From positions 248,001 through 312,000 of the forward strand of contig NZ_JADMLG010000003.1 in the NCBI RefSeq assembly GCF_015674855.1: DNA of 64,000 nucleotides, read 5' to 3'. The notes beneath the pieces were generated by a model that was not told the DNA's origin, did no database searches, and was given only the letters and a program-made list of their open reading frames with translations. Below are positions 24,319 through 33,139 of this stretch, piece after piece. The first letter of the stretch is position 1. Each line of letters begins with the position of its first letter. Position numbers and translations under genes: made by a program. The DNA is from Nocardia bovistercoris (lineage in GTDB: Bacteria > Actinomycetota > Actinomycetes > Mycobacteriales > Mycobacteriaceae).

Positions 24319-24660
24319 ATGTGCATTGATCCGATCGACGTCAACCCCGATCTCTACCGAGTGATCTTCGAGAACGATCGCGTACGCGTCCTGGAATACC
24401 GGGACAAGCCCGGCGACCGCACCCGCCCGCACACCCATCCCGACAGCGTTCTCTACCCGCTCGGCTCGTTCCGCCGCCGCATCTCCTCGGGCGGACAGCA
24501 GGTCGAGGTCGAATTGACCGCGGGACAGATCCGTTGGGTCTCCGCCCAGGAACACGCGGGCGAGAACATCGGCGACACCGACTCCCACGCCCTGTTCATC
24601 GAACTCAAGGAGCCTGCCCCGACCCCCGCCCCCTCCGCGTTGGGACCCAGCGCTAGTTGA
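24319..24660 (+). CDS. Small cupin-domain protein
   Basis: 113 residues from ATG 24319, with GGAGG five bases upstream. The single-domain cupin barrel is visible: RVLEYRDKPGDRTRPHTHPDSVLYPLGSF with metal-type His pair PHTHP and later Glu/His positions (EHAGENIGDTDSHALFIEL). Such proteins are cytoplasmic and bind a metal or small ligand; some are dioxygenases. The divergent TetR gene probably controls it. Ends with a Pro/Ala-rich tail. Confidence 0.82.
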   Translation: MCIDPIDVNPDLYRVIFENDRVRVLEYRDKPGDRTRPHTHPDSVLYPLGSFRRRISSGGQQVEVELTAGQIRWVSAQEHAGENIGDTDSHALFIELKEPAPTPAPSALGPSAS

Positions 24661-24793
24661 TGCGCTTGCCCACCGCGCCCGAAAGCGGTTTCGCGGCAGC
24701 CTGATTCCGGCGTCGATTGTTGGCCCATCGACTCCGCCGAGTAGATCCCGCCTGCGGAAGCACGCCTTCGACAAGGCCGAAAACGATTTACTA

Positions 24794-25672
24794 TCAAGAG
24801 TTTCCGAAGGCACGGCGAGCGTGGGTGAGGAATTCGCGGAGTGCGGGGGTGTTCGGGGTCTTCCAGATCAAAGAGAGTAGGGCGGGGGTTTCGATGTCGG
24901 CGAGGGGGCGGTGGGTGAGGCGGTCTCGGTAGTGGGTGGCCATGGATTCGCTGAGGATGGCCACGGCCAGTCCTCGGGTGGCGAGGTCGGCTATGGCGTC
25001 GGGGGCGGTGGCTTGGAAGGTGATCGGGGGGTGGATATTTCGGGACGCGCAGGCTTGATCGAAGACGGTGCGTAGGCCGGTGCCGGGGGGCATGCAGGCG
25101 ATCGGATGAGGTTGCAGATCGGCGAGGGTGAGTCGGCGTTTCTTCGCGAGGGGGTGGTCGGGCGGGAAGGTCGCGACGAGCTGTTCGCTGATGATGGTGT
25201 GGGAGTGCAAGGCGTTCGGGGTGGCGGCGGCGCCGATGAGGGCTGTGTCGATGGCGCCGGTGTCGACGCCCGCGGTGAGTTTGTCGGAGTTGTCCTCCAG
25301 CAGTGTGATTTCCACGCCGGGGTGGGCGCGGTGGAAGGTGGCGAGGGCGTCGAACAGTGGGGTGATGGTGCAGCCGGTGACCATGCCAACGGTGAGGGCG
25401 CCTCGGACGAGGCAGGTTACCTCGTCCACGGCGCGGCCGACCGACTCGGCGGCGGCGAGGGCAGCGCGGGCGGGCTCGATGGCGGCTTTCCCGGCGGGGG
25501 TGAGGGTGGTCACGCGGGCGGAGCGGTCGAACAGTTCGGCGCCGAGTTCGGATTCCAGTTGCCGGATCTGGGCGCTGACCCCGGACTGGCTGATGTGCAC
25601 GCGTTCGGCGGCACGGGTGAAGTTCTGTTCTTCGGCGACGGCGACGAAGTATTCCAACTGCCTGAGTTCCAT
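24794..25672 (-). CDS. LysR family transcriptional regulator
   Basis: 292 residues. The N-terminal HTH is MELRQLEYFVAVAEEQNFTRAAERVHISQSGVSAQIRQLE, and the effector domain starts near residue 90 (GALTVGMVTGCTITPLFDAL). Divergent from an NTF2-like gene across 100 bp that contains CAGATCTATCTG-type symmetry near 25695-25706, compatible with a LysR site. The target is probably the NTF2-like gene and the LLM oxidoreductase behind it. No clear ribosome site precedes ATG 25672. Confidence 0.92.
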   Translation of the reverse strand: MELRQLEYFVAVAEEQNFTRAAERVHISQSGVSAQIRQLESELGAELFDRSARVTTLTPAGKAAIEPARAALAAAESVGRAVDEVTCLVRGALTVGMVTGCTITPLFDALATFHRAHPGVEITLLEDNSDKLTAGVDTGAIDTALIGAAATPNALHSHTIISEQLVATFPPDHPLAKKRRLTLADLQPHPIACMPPGTGLRTVFDQACASRNIHPPITFQATAPDAIADLATRGLAVAILSESMATHYRDRLTHRPLADIETPALLSLIWKTPNTPALREFLTHARRAFGNS

Positions 25673-25772
25673 GACTATGGATTCTAGTTCCCAGCAGATC
25701 TATCTGTTGGACTACTGGCAACGCCTGGGCCAGAGTGGAGGTACGGAAGCAGTCGAACCTCAGGAGGACATC

Positions 25773-26141
25773 ATGTCGGAGTACGAAAAGGCCATGCGCC
25801 CAGAGGATCTCACCCGCTTGTTCGTCGAGCGGTCCAATGCCGGTGACGCGGCGGGGGTCGCGGCGCTGTACGAGGAGGACGCGGTGTTGGCGTATCCGCC
25901 GGGTGGGGAGACGGTCGGGCGGGAGGCGATCCGCGTGCTGTGGGAGAAGGTGTTGGCGAATCGTCCGCGCTTCGAGCAGGAGCCGCCGTTGCCGACGCTG
26001 GTCAGCGGTGATATCGCGCTCACCTCCACACCGCCGAGGGACGGTGCGGGTGCTCGCGCTCAGGTGGCGCGGCGCCAGGCCGACGGGAGTTGGCTCCGGT
26101 TGCTCGATCAGCCGGAGTTCGTGTCGCCCGCGGGCTCGTGA
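25773..26141 (+). CDS. NTF2-like (DUF4440-type) protein
   Basis: 122 residues from ATG 25773 with AGGAGG upstream. The fold signature is LTRLFVERSNAGDAAGVAALYEEDAVLAYPPGGETVGREAIR, then the C-terminal RRQADGSWLRLLDQPEF strand. DUF4440/SnoaL-like proteins bind or isomerise small hydrophobic molecules, or act as accessory subunits. It diverges from the LysR gene and precedes an LLM-class oxidoreductase by 58 bp; the two may form an operon. Confidence 0.85.
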   Translation: MSEYEKAMRPEDLTRLFVERSNAGDAAGVAALYEEDAVLAYPPGGETVGREAIRVLWEKVLANRPRFEQEPPLPTLVSGDIALTSTPPRDGAGARAQVARRQADGSWLRLLDQPEFVSPAGS

Positions 26142-26199
26142 AATAACGGTCGGGTCGGGCGGCGTTGGCTCTTGATGTCGACCATCAGAGGAGCCCGCA

Positions 26200-27192
26200 T
26201 TGCTTGACGTCCCGCTGTCAGTTCTGGATCTCGCGCCGGTGGAGGCAGGCCGCAGCGCGGGTGCCGCGCTCGCGGCGACGACAGAGGTGGCGCGACGCAC
26301 GGAGGCGCTGGGATACCGGCGCTTCTGGGTCGCTGAACATCACAACATGCCCGGTATCGCGAGTTCGGCGCCGAGTGTGCTGCTGGCGCATGTGGGTGCG
26401 GCGACCTCGACGATTCGCCTCGGTTCCGGCGGCGTGATGCTGCCCAATCACGCGCCGCTGGTGGTCGCCGAGCAGTTCGGGACGCTCAACGCACTGCATC
26501 CGGGACGGGTCGACCTGGGTATCGGGCGCGCTCCCGGCACCGATCAGGCGACCGCGCTGGCTCTGCGCCGCACGCGGGAAGGTCTCAACGCGGATTCCTT
26601 CCCGCAGGAACTGGCCGCGCTGTTGCGCTACTTCCACGGCACCGATCCCGCAGGCATCACGGCGACGCCGGGGCGCGGGGAACGGCCCGATATCTGGCTG
26701 CTCGGTTCCAGCGGGTTCAGCGCTCAGGTGGCGGGGATGCTCGGGTTGCCGTTCGCGTTCGCCCACCATTTCTCCGCGGCCAATACCGAACCCGCGCTCG
26801 CGCTCTATCGGGAGAATTTCCGGCCCTCCGAACATCTGGACAAGCCGTACGCGATGGTCGCCGTCGCCGTCGTGTGCGCCGAGACCGACGAACGCGCCGA
26901 AGAACTTTCGCTGCCGCGCGATCTGGCCTTCCTACATCTGGCGGGCGGGCGGCCGCAGGCGCTCCCGACGCCCGAGGAGGCGGCTCGTTATCCGATGAGT
27001 GATCGGGAACGACAGTTCGTGCTGGCCCGGCGTGAAGGTCAGGCGCAGGGTTCGCCGGACACGGTGCGCACCCAGCTCACCGCGCTGCTCGAGCGAACCC
27101 GCGCCGACGAGCTCATGGTCAATACCCTGGTCTACGACGTCGAGGCGCGGATCCGCTCGTTCGAACTGCTCGCCGAGAAGGTCGCGGCCTGA
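26200..27192 (+). CDS. LLM class flavin-dependent oxidoreductase
   Basis: 330 residues from TTG 26200 (GAGGAG upstream). The bacterial luciferase-like TIM barrel is clear: LSVLDLAPVEAGRSAGAALAATTEVARRTEALGYRRFWVAEHHNM, GSGGVMLPNHAPLVVAEQFGTL, HPGRVDLGIGRAPGTD. This subgroup (MsnO8/YhbW-like) uses FMN or F420; the sequence does not decide. The closest resemblance is to the 'luciferase family oxidoreductase group 1'. Convergent with the nitroreductase gene, with one base between stops. Confidence 0.92.
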   Translation: MLDVPLSVLDLAPVEAGRSAGAALAATTEVARRTEALGYRRFWVAEHHNMPGIASSAPSVLLAHVGAATSTIRLGSGGVMLPNHAPLVVAEQFGTLNALHPGRVDLGIGRAPGTDQATALALRRTREGLNADSFPQELAALLRYFHGTDPAGITATPGRGERPDIWLLGSSGFSAQVAGMLGLPFAFAHHFSAANTEPALALYRENFRPSEHLDKPYAMVAVAVVCAETDERAEELSLPRDLAFLHLAGGRPQALPTPEEAARYPMSDRERQFVLARREGQAQGSPDTVRTQLTALLERTRADELMVNTLVYDVEARIRSFELLAEKVAA

Positions 27193-27193
27193 G

Positions 27194-28021
27194 TCAGCGC
27201 AGGCCGAAGCCGCGGCCGAGCAGGGATTCGCGCAACCGGTCGCGGCCGTTCAGGCTTGCCGCCGAGGCGAGGCGGGCCAGTACCCGTTCCCGCCAGGAAT
27301 GCGCGAGGTCCTGTTCGGCGTAGAACTCGGCGATCCTGGTCTCGTAGGCGGTGACATGGTCGCGTTGCGCCTCGAGGTCATAGGTCTCGTGATGCAGGAC
27401 CGCAGCTTGGGGCAGGCGCGGCTTCACCCGCGCGCCCTCGCTGGGATCGGGATGCCCGACGACCAGGCCGAACACCGCGAATACGGAGTCGGGCAACCCC
27501 AGTTCCGCCGCCACCTCCTCCGGTTTGTTGCGCAGCGCGCCGATGTAGACGGTGCCCAGTCCCAGCGACTCCGCCGCGACCACGGCGTTCTGCGCGGCCA
27601 ACGCGGCGTCGATGAAACCGACGTAGCTGGATTCCAGGTAGTCGGCACCTTCCAGAGGTGCGTCGTTGTCCTCGGCCAGCTGGCGTAGCCGGGCGAAATC
27701 GGCGGTCCACACCAGCAGCACCGGCGCCTGCCGGATGTGGTCCTGGTTGCCCGCGAGGTCGGCCAGCCGCGCCCGGCGTTTCGCGTCACGCACCGCGACC
27801 ACACTCCACACCTGGAGGTTCGAGGAGGTCGGGGCGGACTGGGCGGCCGAGATCAGCAGTCGCAGGGTGGCCTCGGACACCGGATCGGGCAGGTAGCGGC
27901 GCACCGAGCGGTGCTCGTGCACGACCTGGAGCACCGGGTTCCAGTCGGCCGGTTCCGTCGGTTCGGCGTCGCGGTAGCGCTGCTGGACGGCGTTGGCGGG
28001 GGTCGGCACGGTCTGTGTCAT
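27194..28021 (-). CDS. Nitroreductase family protein (NfsA-like)
   Basis: 275 residues from ATG 28021. HEHRSVRRYLPDPVSEATLRLLISAAQSAPTSSNLQVWSVVAV is the FMN-binding N-terminal signature of oxygen-insensitive NADPH nitroreductases, and LGLGTVYIGALRNKPEEVAAELGLP with VVGHPDP follows. The reaction is two-electron reduction of nitro compounds or quinones with NAD(P)H. The C-terminus (about residues 200-275) matches the NfsA dimer arm. It is divergent from the siderophore-interacting protein gene, whose iron box lies between them and could affect both. Confidence 0.92.
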   Translation of the reverse strand: MTQTVPTPANAVQQRYRDAEPTEPADWNPVLQVVHEHRSVRRYLPDPVSEATLRLLISAAQSAPTSSNLQVWSVVAVRDAKRRARLADLAGNQDHIRQAPVLLVWTADFARLRQLAEDNDAPLEGADYLESSYVGFIDAALAAQNAVVAAESLGLGTVYIGALRNKPEEVAAELGLPDSVFAVFGLVVGHPDPSEGARVKPRLPQAAVLHHETYDLEAQRDHVTAYETRIAEFYAEQDLAHSWRERVLARLASAASLNGRDRLRESLLGRGFGLR

Positions 28022-28130
28022 GAACGACAATGCTCGCCGGTCGCGCGGGCGGCGTCTGCGGTATGGGTCACGCTGAATCGAATCGGGCGCGTCGGCGGGT
28101 GAGCCGGAATAACGGCGCGGGCGAGTACCG

Positions 28131-28149
28131 TTGGGTAAGGCATGCCTAA
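28131..28149. promoter_or_regulatory. IdeR/DmdR-type iron box
   Basis: TTGGGTAAGGCATGCCTAA matches the 19-bp iron-box consensus TTAGGTTAGGCTAACCTAA at 14 of 19 positions, by my comparison. It lies 27 bp before the TTG start of the siderophore-interacting protein gene. Repression when iron is sufficient is expected. Confidence 0.75.
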
Positions 28150-28175
28150 TTAGTCCACTCGATCCGGAGGCAATC

Positions 28176-28937
28176 TTGGCACGACCCCGCACGACCTTCA
28201 TCGTCCAGCGCACCGAATGGCTCACCCCGCACCTGATCCGCGTCCACCTCGGCGGGCCCGGATTCGAGGCGTTCCGCGCGAGCGAATTCACCGACTCCTA
28301 CGTCAAATTCATCTTCGACCACGACGGGATCGAAGTGCTGCGGACCTACACGGTGCGCTCGGTCGACCGCGAAGCCGGTGAGATCGCCGCGGACTTCGTC
28401 TACCACGGCGCCGAGGGCATCGCCGGACCGTGGGCCGCCGAGGTGAAACCCGGCGCGTCCATCGACTGCTACGGGCCGGGCGGCGCGTATTCGCCCCGCG
28501 CCGACGCCGACTGGCATCTGCTGGCCGGTGACGAAGCCGCGCTGCCCGCCATCTCCGCCGCGCTCGCCGCCATGGGCGGCGAGGCGAAAGGTCAGGCGTT
28601 CGTCGAGGTCGCCGGTCCCGACGACGAACTGCCCATCGACAAGCCCGACGGCGTCGAATTCACCTGGCTGCACCGTGGCGCCCGAGGACCGGGCGAACTG
28701 CTGGCCGAGACGGTGCGCGCGGCGCCGTGGTCCGACGGGCAGGTGCAGGTCTTCATCCACGGTGAAGCGCACGCCGTCATGCACGACCTGCGCCGCTACA
28801 TCCGCCGCGAGCGCGAGGTGTCCGCCGAATGGGCCAACTCCATCTCCGGGTACTGGCGGCGCGGTCGCACCGAAGAGGGGTTCCGCGAGTGGAAGGCCGA
28901 GTTGAAGGCCACCGAATCCGCGCCCGCCGCGGGTTGA
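28176..28937 (+). CDS. Siderophore-interacting protein (ferric-siderophore reductase)
   Basis: 253 residues from TTG 28176, with CCGGAGG upstream. The FAD-binding domain has RTYTVRS, the substrate region YHGAEGIAGPWAAEVKPGASI is followed by GPGGAY, and the C-terminal NAD(P)H-binding half has LLAGDEAALPAI and the family-specific FIHGEAHAVMHDLRRYI. These match ViuB/FxsG-like cytoplasmic enzymes that reduce ferric siderophores to release iron. An IdeR-type iron box lies in the promoter. Confidence 0.93.
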   Translation: MARPRTTFIVQRTEWLTPHLIRVHLGGPGFEAFRASEFTDSYVKFIFDHDGIEVLRTYTVRSVDREAGEIAADFVYHGAEGIAGPWAAEVKPGASIDCYGPGGAYSPRADADWHLLAGDEAALPAISAALAAMGGEAKGQAFVEVAGPDDELPIDKPDGVEFTWLHRGARGPGELLAETVRAAPWSDGQVQVFIHGEAHAVMHDLRRYIRREREVSAEWANSISGYWRRGRTEEGFREWKAELKATESAPAAG

Positions 28938-28947
28938 GCACGCCGGA

Positions 28948-29625
28948 TCAGTCGCTCCAGCCGCGCGTGGCGACGATCATGTCCCAAGTGGTGTAGGGCA
29001 GGTCAGGGTGTCGCTGCCGTACGAGCTCACCCGCGAGCGTGGTCGGCGGCGCCTTCTCGGGATGGGCGAGCGCTTGCTCTTCGATGGCGCGGGTGAGCGC
29101 GGGGGTTCCGCCGAGACGCGGGTAGGCCGCGTGCACGCGGTCGGCATATCCGGGCGGCAGATCGGCGGGGCCGCCCGCCACATCCGTGCCGATGCCTGCG
29201 ACGGCGATCCAGATTTCGGGGGCGCGGCGGCGACGGTAGACGGGCGAGTCGGAGAATCTGCTGGTGTGGGCAGCGATGGCGTCCCACACCGCATCGATGA
29301 TCGGGTCCGCGACGCCTCTGGACTCGAGCCATCGCGCGGCGTAGTCGGCGCCGTCCACCTCGAATCGCTGGGTTCCGCAGGCGATGTCGGACAGGCCGAT
29401 ATCGTGCAGAGCGCAGATCAGGTACAGGGTTTCGGTGTCGTAGTCGGTGTCGGGCTCGAGCCCCTGCGACTCGGCGAGCGCGCGTCCGAAAAAGTAGCCG
29501 CGGATGCTGTGGTTGCGTAGGTGCGGTTCCAGCGATTCGGTGATCAGGTTCGTGACGTCACGGGCCAGTGTGGTCGCGGGCAGGTCGAGTTGATCGTCCG
29601 TGTGCTTGGCGGCGATTTCGGGCAT
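28948..29625 (-). CDS. HD-domain hydrolase, cyanamide hydratase-like
   Basis: 225 residues, AAGGAGA before ATG 29625. His39 in NHSIRGYFFG, the His74-Asp75 pair in CALHDIGLSD and the later AAHTSRF and metal-ligand-like Asp residues form the HD metal site. The NHSxRxYxF and LHDIGL spacing resembles the cyanamide hydratase/Ddi2 subgroup rather than (p)ppGpp hydrolases. The protein probably hydrates or hydrolyses a small nitrogenous or nucleotide substrate. It converges on the siderophore-interacting protein gene (10 bp apart). Confidence 0.87.
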   Translation of the reverse strand: MPEIAAKHTDDQLDLPATTLARDVTNLITESLEPHLRNHSIRGYFFGRALAESQGLEPDTDYDTETLYLICALHDIGLSDIACGTQRFEVDGADYAARWLESRGVADPIIDAVWDAIAAHTSRFSDSPVYRRRRAPEIWIAVAGIGTDVAGGPADLPPGYADRVHAAYPRLGGTPALTRAIEEQALAHPEKAPPTTLAGELVRQRHPDLPYTTWDMIVATRGWSD

Positions 29626-29726
29626 GGCGAATCTCCTTGTGAGCGTGAACTGTTCGATCGAGTGAGCATCGGTGCGGTGTCACCGCGAACGAGGAAGCGT
29701 GTCTTCGGGGTTCGTCCGGATGGAGG

Positions 29727-30677
29727 TCAGCCAGCGTTCGCGCGGAATCGGCCACGATATTCGGTGGGGGCGACGCCGAGGAGCTTGACGAAACTGCGGC
29801 GCATACTTTCCTCGGATCCGAATCCGCATCGGCGGGCGACCGTCGCGACACCGTCGTCGCCCGACACCAGCAATGCCTTCGCCGCCTCGACCCGGATCTG
29901 TTCGACATAGCGCGCCGGGGACAGCCCGGTCTGCCGCCGGAACAGTCGAGTGAGATGACGACCGCTGACACTGCCGCGTTCGGCCATGGCCGCGAGGCTG
30001 TGGTCGGCGCTCGGATCGGCGGCCACCGCGTCCAGCACGGTGCGCACGACGCCGGTGCGGGCGGTGCGCACGCTCTCCCGCACGCTGAACTGCGACTGGC
30101 CGCCGGGTCGGCGCAGGAAAACCACGAGATGGCGCGCGATGTCGAGTGCCGCTTCCTGGCCGTCGTCCGCTTCGACGAGCGCGAGGGCCATATCGATGCC
30201 CGCGGTCACACCCGCCGAGGTGATGACGTCGCCGTCCCGAACGTAGATCGCGTCGGGTTCCACCGAGACGCTCGGAAACCGTTGCGCCAGTTCGGCGCAC
30301 GCCATCCAATGCGTGGTCGCACGCCGACCGTCCAGAAGTCCGGCCTCGGCCAGGACGAACGCCCCCGTGCACACCGAGGCGATACGCCGTGCGTTTCGGG
30401 CCAGTTCACGGACCGCGCGCACGAGCGGCGGCGAAACCATTTCCTCCGGTGGGTATCCCGGCACGACAAGGGTGTCGATCTTCGAATCCACCTCCGCGAG
30501 CGCGCAATCGACACCGAGTGGTGCGCCGATGTCGGTGCGCGCCGGCCGGCCGTCCGGTGAGGCGAACCGTACTCGCCTGCCCGCCCAGTGCCAGACCTGC
30601 GCCGGGCCCGCGACGTCGAGCATAAGCACCCCGTCGGCCACCGCCACCACCACCTCGCCGCGGGTCCTCGTTTCCAT
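29727..30677 (-). CDS. GlxA-type DJ-1/PfpI-AraC transcriptional regulator
   Basis: About 316 residues from ATG 30677; GTG 30710 is an alternative. The N-terminal class-I glutamine-amidotransferase-like domain (VAVADGVLMLDVAGPAQV, VSPPLVRAVRELARNARRIASVCTGAFVLAEAGLL with the nucleophile Cys) is followed by an AraC-type DNA-binding domain (SVSGRHLTRLFRRQTGLSPARYVEQIRVEAAK). Members respond to metabolites and control nearby catabolic genes. It lies upstream of, and in the same direction as, the HD hydrolase with 101 bp between. Confidence 0.9.
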   Translation of the reverse strand: METRTRGEVVVAVADGVLMLDVAGPAQVWHWAGRRVRFASPDGRPARTDIGAPLGVDCALAEVDSKIDTLVVPGYPPEEMVSPPLVRAVRELARNARRIASVCTGAFVLAEAGLLDGRRATTHWMACAELAQRFPSVSVEPDAIYVRDGDVITSAGVTAGIDMALALVEADDGQEAALDIARHLVVFLRRPGGQSQFSVRESVRTARTGVVRTVLDAVAADPSADHSLAAMAERGSVSGRHLTRLFRRQTGLSPARYVEQIRVEAAKALLVSGDDGVATVARRCGFGSEESMRRSFVKLLGVAPTEYRGRFRANAG

Positions 30678-30852
30678 ATCCCCAGTCTGGTCACCCGTTC
30701 TCAGGTCCACAAGGACACCTACCCCACAGATCGGGCCATCACTCCGGAGTGTATGTCGGCCACCCGAACCAGCGGACCATTCCCGACGGTGGATTTCGCG
30801 AGCGGTTCCGACGGCTCCCGCTCGGCGAAGCCCGCGCGGAATCGCCGGGCGC

Positions 30853-31731
30853 TCATCCGCGTGTCACGAGGGCCGCGGCCGTGCGCAGCGCCGAGCGTCC
30901 GGCTGCCACCACGGGATGGTCACCGGTGCCGCGGCGGTAGGCCAGGCGGGTCACCCGCGCGAGGGGCAGGGGTGTGAGGACCACGCCGTCCGGGGGTTGT
31001 CCCGCACCGAGTTCCGGAACCAGCGCCACGCCCTGGCATGCGGCGACGAGCGCGAGGACGGTGCCGAAGTCGTCGGCGATGTGTCGTGCGCGCGGGGTGA
31101 ATCCGGCTGCCTCGCAGGCGCGTACGGTCATCGCGTGGCAGAGGGTGCCCGGTGTCGCGAGGATCCACGGTTGGTCGCGGTGGTCGTCGAGGGCGCCTTC
31201 CGCCGTCGCGGCGAGGTAGATGGTCTCGCGGAGCAGGGGGTCGGTGTCCAGGGCCGGATCGGGGGACGCAGGCACGTGGTCGTAGTCCTGGACGAGGGCG
31301 ATGTCGAGGGTTTCGGCGCGCAGGGCGTCGGGCGCGGTGGCCGGGTCGAGTTCGGTGACACGCAGTTCGAGGTCGGGGTGGTCGCGGCTGAGCGCGACCA
31401 GGGCCGGGGTGAGCATGGCGCGCACGGCGGTCGGGAAGACTCCGATGCGCAGCGTGCCGGTGAGTTGGCCCGCGATGCGCGCGAGTTCGGCGTCGACCTC
31501 GGCGAGCGCGGTGAAGACGACCTCGGATTTGCGGACCAGCCACGCGCCGGTCGGGGTCAGCGTCACCCGGCGTCCGGTCCGGACGAGCAGCGGCACCCCG
31601 GCCTCGCGTTCGAGGGCGGTGAGCTGCTGGGAGACGGCCGACGGCGTATAGGACAGCGCCTCGGCGACGGCGGTGATCGTCTCGCGGTTGGCCAGTTCCC
31701 GGAGCAGTCGGAGTCTGCGGACATCGAGCAT
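30853..31731 (-). CDS. LysR family transcriptional regulator
   Basis: 292 residues. N-terminal HTH: MLDVRRLRLLRELANRETITAVAEALSYTPSAVSQQLTALE; effector domain from about residue 90 (GTLRIGVFPTAVRAMLTPAL). It diverges from a DapA-family gene across about 70 bp containing AT-richer sequence (AGCTTAAGGTCAGG), where it probably binds and controls both. Confidence 0.92.
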   Translation of the reverse strand: MLDVRRLRLLRELANRETITAVAEALSYTPSAVSQQLTALEREAGVPLLVRTGRRVTLTPTGAWLVRKSEVVFTALAEVDAELARIAGQLTGTLRIGVFPTAVRAMLTPALVALSRDHPDLELRVTELDPATAPDALRAETLDIALVQDYDHVPASPDPALDTDPLLRETIYLAATAEGALDDHRDQPWILATPGTLCHAMTVRACEAAGFTPRARHIADDFGTVLALVAACQGVALVPELGAGQPPDGVVLTPLPLARVTRLAYRRGTGDHPVVAAGRSALRTAAALVTRG

Positions 31732-31801
31732 CAGCTCAGCTTAAGGTCAGGATCGGAAAGGTGAAATAGACCTGAAGCAAATGCGGGCGCAAGCTGACGG
31801 T

Positions 31802-32683
31802 ATGTCGCTCACCGGTCTGTTCGTACCGCTCATCACCCCCTTCACCACCGGCGGCGAACTCGCCGCCGACGCGCTCGCGGGACTCGCCCATCGCGTCCTC
31901 GACGCGGGCGCGGCGGGACTCGTCGCACTCGGCACCACCGGCGAACCCGCGACCCTCTCCCCCGAGGAACGCGCGCGGGTACTCGACGTGTGCGCGAGCG
32001 TGTGCGCCGAACGCTCGGTTCCGCTGCTCGCGGGCGCCGGAACCAACTGCACCGCGGACTCGGTGCGCGCGCTCGCGGCACTCGACCCTCGGGTGAGCGC
32101 AGCGCTGACCGTTGTCCCCTACTACACGCGCCCGTCGCAGCCGGGCGTGGTCGCCCACTTCCGCGCACTGGCCGCCGCGAGCCCGCTGCCGCTGGTCGTC
32201 TACAACATCCCCTACCGGACCGGCCGCACACTCGACACCGAGACCCTGCGCGAGGTGGCCGAGATCCCGAATGTCATCGGCTTCAAACACTCCGCGGGCG
32301 TCGTCGACGACACCACCGCCGCGTTCCTCGCCACCCACGCGCACCGCACCGCCATCCTCGCGGGCGACGACGTACTCGCCCCCGCCCTCCTCGCACTCGG
32401 CGCGACGGGCGCGATCCTCGCCGCCGCCAACATCGCACCGGCGCAATACGCCGGCATGCTCGCCCATTGGCATTCGGGACGACTCACCGAAGCCCGCCGG
32501 ACCGCCCACCAACTGACACCGCTGTCATCGGCCCTGTTCGCCGAACCCAACCCGACCGTGCTGAAAACCGTCCTCACCCGCGAAGGCCATATCCCCAGCC
32601 CGACCGTGCGACTCCCCCTGCTCCCCGCGTCCGAGGCATCGACCGAAGCCGCGCTCCACGCCCTCCACGCACTCGAGAACTGA
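31802..32683 (+). CDS. Dihydrodipicolinate synthase / N-acetylneuraminate lyase family
   Basis: 293 residues from ATG 31802 (ATG 31781 is also possible; neither has a strong ribosome site). The DHDPS motifs are intact: LGTTGEPATLSPEER with the Thr pair, Tyr134 in VVYNIPYRTGR, and the Schiff-base Lys162 in VIGFKHSAG. It should be a class I pyruvate-type aldolase. The dedicated dapA is normally next to dapB or in a different context, and the LysR partner here suggests a catabolic aldolase or lyase instead of lysine synthesis. Confidence 0.9.
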   Translation: MSLTGLFVPLITPFTTGGELAADALAGLAHRVLDAGAAGLVALGTTGEPATLSPEERARVLDVCASVCAERSVPLLAGAGTNCTADSVRALAALDPRVSAALTVVPYYTRPSQPGVVAHFRALAAASPLPLVVYNIPYRTGRTLDTETLREVAEIPNVIGFKHSAGVVDDTTAAFLATHAHRTAILAGDDVLAPALLALGATGAILAAANIAPAQYAGMLAHWHSGRLTEARRTAHQLTPLSSALFAEPNPTVLKTVLTREGHIPSPTVRLPLLPASEASTEAALHALHALEN

Positions 32684-32825
32684 AGTCACCCGGATATTTC
32701 GGCGGGACCCCTCTACTGCTGGACGTAGGTGTCGGTGTCGCTGTCGGCGTGGAAGGCTGATGGCTACACAGTGGTGTACGGTCCGCCATAGGTGCTCATT
32801 CGGTTGTGGCAAAGCGAGGCAAGTA

Positions 32826-33080
32826 GTGGCCGAGTTCACCATTATCGATATATTCCCCGTCAGTTTTATGCCGGAACCATTTATTGTCGGCCATATCAAG
32901 GGTGAAATGAACGTCGGCGAAGCCGTAGAACTGAGGAAGTCCGACGGTAGCCGATTCACGGGAGCGGTCAAGGCGCTGGACTTCCATCGATCAGGGCCGG
33001 ACCGGTACTCGATCGTATTCTCCGGTGAGATTTCACCCCATGCCGAGAAAGGCGACTTGATCGTATCGCTCGATAATTGA
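32826..33080 (+). CDS. Small beta-barrel protein, translation-factor domain-II-like
   Basis: 84 residues from GTG 32826 (GAGG upstream); ATG 32760 would add 22 residues. The pattern PFIVGHIKGEMNVGEAVELRKSDG ... FTGAVKALDFHR ... IVFSGEISPHAEKGDLIVSLDN resembles the six-stranded barrel of EF-Tu/SelB domain II: a 'xGxIxxGxMxxGDxVEL' entry and a final 'G.IxxxxxxGDxVxL'. No GTPase domain is attached. Base composition is lower in GC than the neighbours, suggesting transfer. The function is unknown; an immunity or inhibitor role is one possibility. Confidence 0.75.
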   Translation: MAEFTIIDIFPVSFMPEPFIVGHIKGEMNVGEAVELRKSDGSRFTGAVKALDFHRSGPDRYSIVFSGEISPHAEKGDLIVSLDN

Positions 33081-33139
33081 CCTCTTCGGTAAATAGGGTG
33101 CCGGTCGGCCCGGGTGTGGCAGGCGGTAGCGTCTGGATC

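Noticed and set aside
24661..24793. A small gene between cupin and LysR
   Set aside because: No frame with a ribosome site and suitable codon use was found; the stretch is only 133 bp.
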